Source: Streptomyces sp. NBC_00247
GTDB lineage: Bacteria; Actinomycetota; Actinomycetes; Streptomycetales; Streptomycetaceae
Reading direction: 5' to 3'
Assembly (NCBI RefSeq): GCF_036188265.1
Contig: NZ_CP108093.1
Coordinates: forward strand, 1,178,001 to 1,242,000
DNA length: 64,000 bases
Below the pieces are notes generated by a model that saw only the letters and a list, made by a program, of their open reading frames with translations, ran no database searches and had not been told where the DNA came from. Position 1 is the first letter of the stretch. Every line of letters begins with the position of its first letter. A program made the position numbers and the translations under genes. Of this stretch, positions 59,777 to 64,000 are shown in pieces.

Positions 59777-60071
59777 GGCCCGCTGGTCTTCATGCGGTAC
59801 GGAGTCCGTTTCACCGAGCCCGGGGTCGGCACGTACCTCCAGCGCTGGGTACCGGCTCTCCCGGCGGCCGGACGAGCGGTTCATCGACCCGGAGGACGGG
59901 GCCACCGAGCGGCTCACGCACCTCGGACGCCGGTGAACCGCTTCTCCCGACGGGTACCGGGGCTGCCGATGACCGCCGGCGTCGAGCCGGTCCCGTCCAC
60001 CGGCCGCCACTGCCGGGAGAGCCGCCGGGGCCGATACGCCGAAGGTTCCGCCCTTGCTCGGACGGCCCCGG

Positions 60072-60983
60072 TCACCCACCCTTGCGGAACAGCTCCGACA
60101 TCCGCTCCCCCACCTCGTCGGACAGCGCCACCGAGCCCGTCCCGGTCAGGCCGACGCGTTCGGCCAGCTCCCGGCCGTGAACGTCGACGGCGGCCTCGAT
60201 GAGCTCGGCGAACAGGTCCAGGGCGTCGTGAGCCCGGGAGCGGGCGACGGCCGCGCAGCAGACGGCCACCAGGGCGGCCGGCCACCACCAACAGGCGAGC
60301 AGGGCGTAGCCCACGGCCCAGGCGCCGATGCGGGCGGCGGCCGCGAAGGAGTCGCGGGCGGAGTGGATCTGGCGTAGAGCCTGCTCGGGAAGGATCAGCC
60401 ACAGCCGTGGCCAGACCGCGGCGAGATCCACGCCGTAGGCGGTGTGGACGCGTTCCCTGGCAGCCCCGACACGGTCGCCGTACCAGGTGGGGCGGGCGGG
60501 CGCGTGGAGCGCGACCCGGTCGCGGGCCTCGGCGAGGTTCTCGATGCGCGCCAGCACCTCCGGCGGAGCCCACGGCCGGCCCTCGGTCACCGAGATGTCG
60601 CCGTGCGCCTCCTCGTACCGCGTGTCCAGCTCGCGCCATGTGCGGGCACGGCGGGCGGTCAGGGCACGGGACAGCGGGTCACGCCCGAACCGGAGCCAGT
60701 ACCGCTCGATCGCGCCGGCGAGGAACTGCGCGGCAAGTGACGCCGCGCTCGCGGCCAGCAGGAGGAGGGCGACCAGAAGCGCGGCGGTACCGGCGCGGTC
60801 GAGGGCGGGGCGGGTCGCGAGATCGTCCAGTGAGGTGCGCAGCCGCTCGATGTCGTGCCAGCGGCGGTGGCCCAGGGTGGTGCCGACGGCTGCGGTGGCG
60901 AGGAAGAGAGCACCGGGGAGAACCAGCATGTTGAGCCAGCGCTCGGCGAGTTTGCCACCCAGTGTGGCGAGGAGAGGGTTCAT
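60072..60983 (-). CDS. Membrane protein of unknown function
   Basis: A 303-aa protein that I do not recognise. Helices are predicted near residues 16-35 ('WLNMLVLPGALFLATAAVG'), 65-88 ('GTAALLVALLLLAASAASLA') and 218-246 ('IGAWAVGYALLACWWWPAAL'). Between the second and third lies a cytoplasmic region of about 130 residues rich in Arg/Glu. It lies 10 bp after the next gene on the same strand, so the two form an operon, divergent from the TPR/CHAT-type gene. Confidence 0.7.
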   Translation of the reverse strand: MNPLLATLGGKLAERWLNMLVLPGALFLATAAVGTTLGHRRWHDIERLRTSLDDLATRPALDRAGTAALLVALLLLAASAASLAAQFLAGAIERYWLRFGRDPLSRALTARRARTWRELDTRYEEAHGDISVTEGRPWAPPEVLARIENLAEARDRVALHAPARPTWYGDRVGAARERVHTAYGVDLAAVWPRLWLILPEQALRQIHSARDSFAAAARIGAWAVGYALLACWWWPAALVAVCCAAVARSRAHDALDLFAELIEAAVDVHGRELAERVGLTGTGSVALSDEVGERMSELFRKGG

Positions 60984-60993
60984 GCCGACGGGG

Positions 60994-61443
60994 TCACTGG
61001 CCGGGACCCAGGCGGCGCCTGCTCATGCGGGTGCCGTTGACGGCGCAGGCCGGAGCCGGGAGGAGGTCTCGCGCCCGTTCGACCCGGGAACAGTGGGCCG
61101 GCCCGGGGCACACGGCGACCTTGACGTCACGAGCGATGCCCGAGATCCTCGCGCTCCGGCCCCCGGCGACCAGGCCCCTGGCGTCTCCCGCCCGGCGCAG
61201 GGCCGTGTTCAGGGCGGCGTAACAAGCGGCGAGTTCGTCGGCGCCGGAGCCCGCACGGCCGTCCGGTCCCGAGCCTGCCTCCGTGCCCACACCGGCGTCC
61301 GCTCCCGATCGCAGCAGGTCCCGTGCCCGCTCGGCCGGTTCCCGGACGCCCGGCTGCGCCAGGTCACCGGGCGAGCCGAGCAGTACGCACAGCGCCGCTG
61401 CGGCCCACCGGCCGGCTTCAGGGAGGTCGGCAGATCCGGTCAT
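60994..61443 (-). CDS. Small Cys-containing protein of unknown function
   Basis: A 149-aa protein, family not recognised. It is helical and Ala-rich to about residue 95 ('GRWAAAALCVLLGSPGDLAQ', 'ELAACYAALNTALRRAGDAR'). It ends with a Cys cluster in 'VKVAVCPGPAHCSRVERARD' and 'APACAVNGTRMSRRRLG', which could bind a metal. ATGs at 61443 or 61458 are possible starts; neither has a good ribosome site. It lies upstream of the membrane protein and diverges from the large TPR gene, whose partner it may be. Confidence 0.6.
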   Translation of the reverse strand: MTGSADLPEAGRWAAAALCVLLGSPGDLAQPGVREPAERARDLLRSGADAGVGTEAGSGPDGRAGSGADELAACYAALNTALRRAGDARGLVAGGRSARISGIARDVKVAVCPGPAHCSRVERARDLLPAPACAVNGTRMSRRRLGPGQ

Positions 61444-61572
61444 GGGACAAGTGTGCATGATGGGTGCGGAGTTGGGGCCGCGTTGCCGACTGCCCGGACA
61501 GCGGTGGCGATACGAACGAATCGAACGACGAAGACGGGCGACTTCCCGCGGCGAGCGCCGGAGGAGCGACAG

Positions 61573-64000
61573 GTGAGATACGACCGGGACTGGTTCCTCC
61601 AGGCCGTTCGCACGCGCGTGGAGCTGGCCGCGGACGGGCGGACGGACACGGATGCGGTGTTCGGCCCCGCCGCGGATGCCGAGTTGCGGGGTCTGCTGCG
61701 GACCTGCGACACGAGGACCGACATGGAGGCCCGGCACGCGGCCGGTTGGCTCTGTGCCGCCCGGGCGTTCACCGAACCCGGGGACCTCGGCGTCGTACAC
61801 GGGTGCATGGCCGGCACCCTCCTCTTCCCGGTGTGGGTACGCGATCCAGGCTTGGTGCCGCCCGAGTTGGCGGCCAACTACGCCTCCACCGATCCGGCCG
61901 TCCATCCCGACCCGGAGAACGCCGACGGCCCCGACGAGTGGACGGCCTCGGCCATGGCGTACGGGATCGCGGCAGAGGGACGGCACCACCGTCCCCCGCC
62001 GGAAGCCTCCGAAGGAGTCCGCGATCTGCACGAGTTGGCCGCCCTGCTGACGGCGGCTCTCCCCTCGCCCGAGATCCGGGCTGCCACCGCCATCGGTCTC
62101 GGCAGCCTCGCCGTCCTCGCGACACCGGAGTACGACCCCGCGTTCCCGGGCCGGCTCGGAGCGGCGGCCGACGCGGTCAGCGTCGCGGGGGCGACCTGGC
62201 CGTTCGGAGATCTGGCGGACGGTGATCCGGTCCGGTTCCTCCACAGTGCCCTCGGAAGAATCCCCGCCGACTCCCCCGAACGGCTCCTCACCCTCGACGG
62301 CTTGGGCCGCCGGCTCCTGGACCGCTACACGGACTCTTACGATCCTGAGGACCTGCACGAGTCGGTGGGCATCGCGCGGGACGTGCTGGCCCAACTTCCG
62401 CCCGGCAGCTCGCGTCTGTCCAGCTGTCTCGGCGCCCTGGCGAAGGGGCTGATCCTGATGCTCCGTGTGGAGGGCGCGACGCCCGAGGAGTGCGATGAGG
62501 CGGTGGCGTTGTGCCGCCGGGCGGTCGGCGCCCGTCCGGGGCAACCCGCCGAAGCGGACTACGATCTGGGCACGGCACTCATTCTCCGGGCACAGCACGT
62601 CGGTCGTGCGGAGGATCTGGACGAGGCGATCACCTTGTTCGCCGGGGCACTGCGGGCGACGGAGAGTCCCGAGTTGACCGGAGCCCTGCGCGACTCGTTG
62701 AGCAACGCCCTGCGCGCCCGGTCCGTCGCGACCGGCTCCCACGCGGATCTGGACGCGGCGCTCGGCCTCATCGACCGCTCCCCGTCCTCGGCGGAGGGAC
62801 CGGAGGGTCCACGAGTACCGCTCCTCTCACCCGCGATGGCCCTCTACAACCGCTACCTGCGTGACCCGAGGACGAACAGCGCCGATCTGGACGAGGCATC
62901 GCGCCGGTTGCGGCTGGCCGAGGCCCTCATGCCGACGGGTCACCCGGACCGCCCCACGGCGCTCGACGATCTCGGTCTGGTGCTGATCGCCCGTCATCAA
63001 CGCTCGGGAGACCCGGCCGAGTTGAACGAGGCCGTGACAGCGCACCGCGAGTCGGTGGCACTCACCCACGAAGGTAACGGGTCGCTGGGGCCGCGGCTGC
63101 TCAACCTCAGTGGCGCATTGAGCCTGCGACACCAATTGACCGAGGACGGCGCCGACCTTTTGGAGGTCCAGGAGTGCCGGCGCCGTGCCGCCGCACTCCC
63201 CGGCACGAACGTCGCACACCGGGCGAGCATGTTGAGCTCGCTCGGACTCGGTCTCGTGTCGGGCTTCGAACGGCTCCCCGGGCCGGCCGACAGGCTCGAC
63301 GAGGCGCTACGGCTCCTGAGACAAGGGCTCGCTCTCACACCGGAGGGCGACCCGATGCTGCCCCGGCGCCGCCTCAACCTCGCCGTGGCCCTGCTGCACC
63401 GCATCTCGCACGGCGGGCGGCGGGACGAAGCGGCCGAGGCGCGCGAGGCGCGCGAGGCGCGCGAGTTGGCGGACGCCGTGGTCGCCGCATTCTCCCCGGG
63501 CTCCCCCCACCTGGCAGGCGCCCTCACGGTGGCCGCGAACGCCCGGCTTCTGAACCCGCTCACCCTTGTGTCGCCGAGGGCCAGGACGGAGGTGGTCGCG
63601 CTCTTGCGCCGGGCCCTCGACGCGACTGCCCCCGGCCACCCCACGCGTACCCGGCGCCTGACGAATCTGGGCAACGCCCTGCGTCTCACGGGCCCCCGGC
63701 GGCGCCCCCGACCCGGTGCACTGGCCGAAGCCGCCGAGTACTTCCGGGAGGCGGCTCTGGAGCAGCAGTGCCCACCTGCCCCACGCCTGGGCGCCGCGCA
63801 AGCCTGGGGCGAGGTACGCGCGGAGCTGGGTGACTGGGCCGGCGCTCTGGAGGGCTACGTCGTGGCGGTCGACCTGCTGCACTCCGTCGCACCCCGCCAT
63901 CTCGTCCGCGACGACCAGGAGTTCCTGCTGAGTCGAACCGTAGGACTGGGCTCCGCTGCCGCCGCCTGCGCGGTGCGCTGTGGTCGGCCCGGACTCGCGG
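61573..64000 (+). CDS. Large TPR-type protein, probable N-terminal part of a CHAT protein (runs off the window)
   Basis: An open frame from the GTG at 61573 (GGAGGAG 7 bp upstream) to the window end, over 800 codons without a stop. The start 'RYDRDWFLQAVRTRVELAAD' and 'MEARHAAGWLCAARAFTEPG' then 'FPVWVRDPGLVPPELAANY' match the N-terminal block that precedes TPR arrays in streptomycete CHAT proteins. TPR-like units follow, with the recurring pattern L..L...L..R...sGd..dLdeAi.l.r.A: 'LDDLGLVLIARHQRSGDPAE', 'LSNALRARSVATGSHADLDA', 'LNLSGALSLRHQLTEDGADL'. The CHAT caspase-like protease domain itself would lie beyond 64000, so this part of the call is inference. Confidence 0.75.
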   Translation, partial: MRYDRDWFLQAVRTRVELAADGRTDTDAVFGPAADAELRGLLRTCDTRTDMEARHAAGWLCAARAFTEPGDLGVVHGCMAGTLLFPVWVRDPGLVPPELAANYASTDPAVHPDPENADGPDEWTASAMAYGIAAEGRHHRPPPEASEGVRDLHELAALLTAALPSPEIRAATAIGLGSLAVLATPEYDPAFPGRLGAAADAVSVAGATWPFGDLADGDPVRFLHSALGRIPADSPERLLTLDGLGRRLLDRYTDSYDPEDLHESVGIARDVLAQLPPGSSRLSSCLGALAKGLILMLRVEGATPEECDEAVALCRRAVGARPGQPAEADYDLGTALILRAQHVGRAEDLDEAITLFAGALRATESPELTGALRDSLSNALRARSVATGSHADLDAALGLIDRSPSSAEGPEGPRVPLLSPAMALYNRYLRDPRTNSADLDEASRRLRLAEALMPTGHPDRPTALDDLGLVLIARHQRSGDPAELNEAVTAHRESVALTHEGNGSLGPRLLNLSGALSLRHQLTEDGADLLEVQECRRRAAALPGTNVAHRASMLSSLGLGLVSGFERLPGPADRLDEALRLLRQGLALTPEGDPMLPRRRLNLAVALLHRISHGGRRDEAAEAREAREARELADAVVAAFSPGSPHLAGALTVAANARLLNPLTLVSPRARTEVVALLRRALDATAPGHPTRTRRLTNLGNALRLTGPRRRPRPGALAEAAEYFREAALEQQCPPAPRLGAAQAWGEVRAELGDWAGALEGYVVAVDLLHSVAPRHLVRDDQEFLLSRTVGLGSAAAACAVRCGRPGLA

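Larger units (their letters stand above)
59583..60071. other. Non-coding region with simple repeats
   Basis: A 490-bp region with no convincing gene. It has four CCGGGGT heptamer units at 59621-59650 and a CACG/GACGCAGG-type run at 59730-59776, both signs of slippage-prone DNA. A short open frame ending at 59936 ('RLSRRPDERFIDPEDGATER') has no start or family match and is not called. Confidence 0.6.

Noticed and set aside
59588..59936. Short frame ending 'RFIDPEDGATERLTHLG' as a gene
   Set aside because: No proper start, no family resemblance, and it lies in repeat-rich DNA; could be a remnant but unsupported.

Overview
The window is 64 kb of very GC-rich DNA that reads as a Streptomyces (or close relative) chromosome. 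Codon third positions are almost all G or C, and GTG and TTG starts are frequent. Several hallmarks point to streptomycetes: a six-gene conservon with two P450 genes, a WhiJ-type XRE regulator paired with a DUF397 protein, DUF574 methyltransferases, a CebR-type box, a DmdR-type iron box and a PhoP-type direct repeat. No rRNA, tRNA or CRISPR array was seen. Species cannot be named from the sequence alone.

Layout. 1-9.5 kb: the end of an iron-siderophore ABC importer with its iron box; a secreted GH74 xyloglucanase-CBM2 with a perfect CebR palindrome; remnants of an SDR gene and perhaps an SMI1/KNR4-type gene; a divergent EamA transporter/MarR pair around an operator; a Beta-family protein; an Imm1-like orphan; a DUF574 methyltransferase. 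9.5-17.5 kb: a secretory lipase and the conservon cvnA-B-C-D followed by two P450 genes. The first P450 lacks ExxR, as in CYP157; the second looks like CYP154.

18.3-30.2 kb: an unusual Pst-like locus behind a PHO-box-like repeat. It has PstC- and PstA-like permeases, two substrate-binding proteins tethered by C-terminal membrane helices, a freely secreted substrate-binding protein, an LASTG surface protein, a sortase-fold membrane protein that has lost the catalytic His and Cys, and a PstB-like ATPase at the far end. PhoU is absent. This is the strongest candidate here for an undescribed transport/surface assembly.

30.4-35.5 kb: a DHA2 exporter coupled to an Rv2466c-type DsbA-like protein, another MFS exporter, and a divergent SnoaL/LysR pair. 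35.7-45.6 kb: six minus-strand genes that look like a conflict or stress island. First come a small protein and a NACHT NTPase with a membrane C-terminus, sharing a GERSVAVGG motif. Then a HelD-like helicase, and a tightly coupled J-like / GrpE-like / Hsp70 trio in which the Hsp70 is fused to a C-terminal NYN (Zc3h12a-like) ribonuclease domain. This is the second major candidate system.

45.7-50.3 kb: an RsbW-type ATPase, two proteins of unknown function (one with HTH and zinc ribbon), the XRE/DUF397 pair and a PPOX-family protein. 50.3-55.5 kb: a mobile-element graveyard with a broken serine resolvase, a frameshifted N-terminally truncated Tn3 transposase and an IS5-type scrap. These surround a TetR/NAD(P)-binding reductase pair with two near-identical operators and a CPA1 antiporter. 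55.7-64 kb: two methyltransferases, an ABC exporter, a two-gene unknown operon, and the start of a large TPR protein (probably the N-terminal part of a CHAT protein) that runs off the window.
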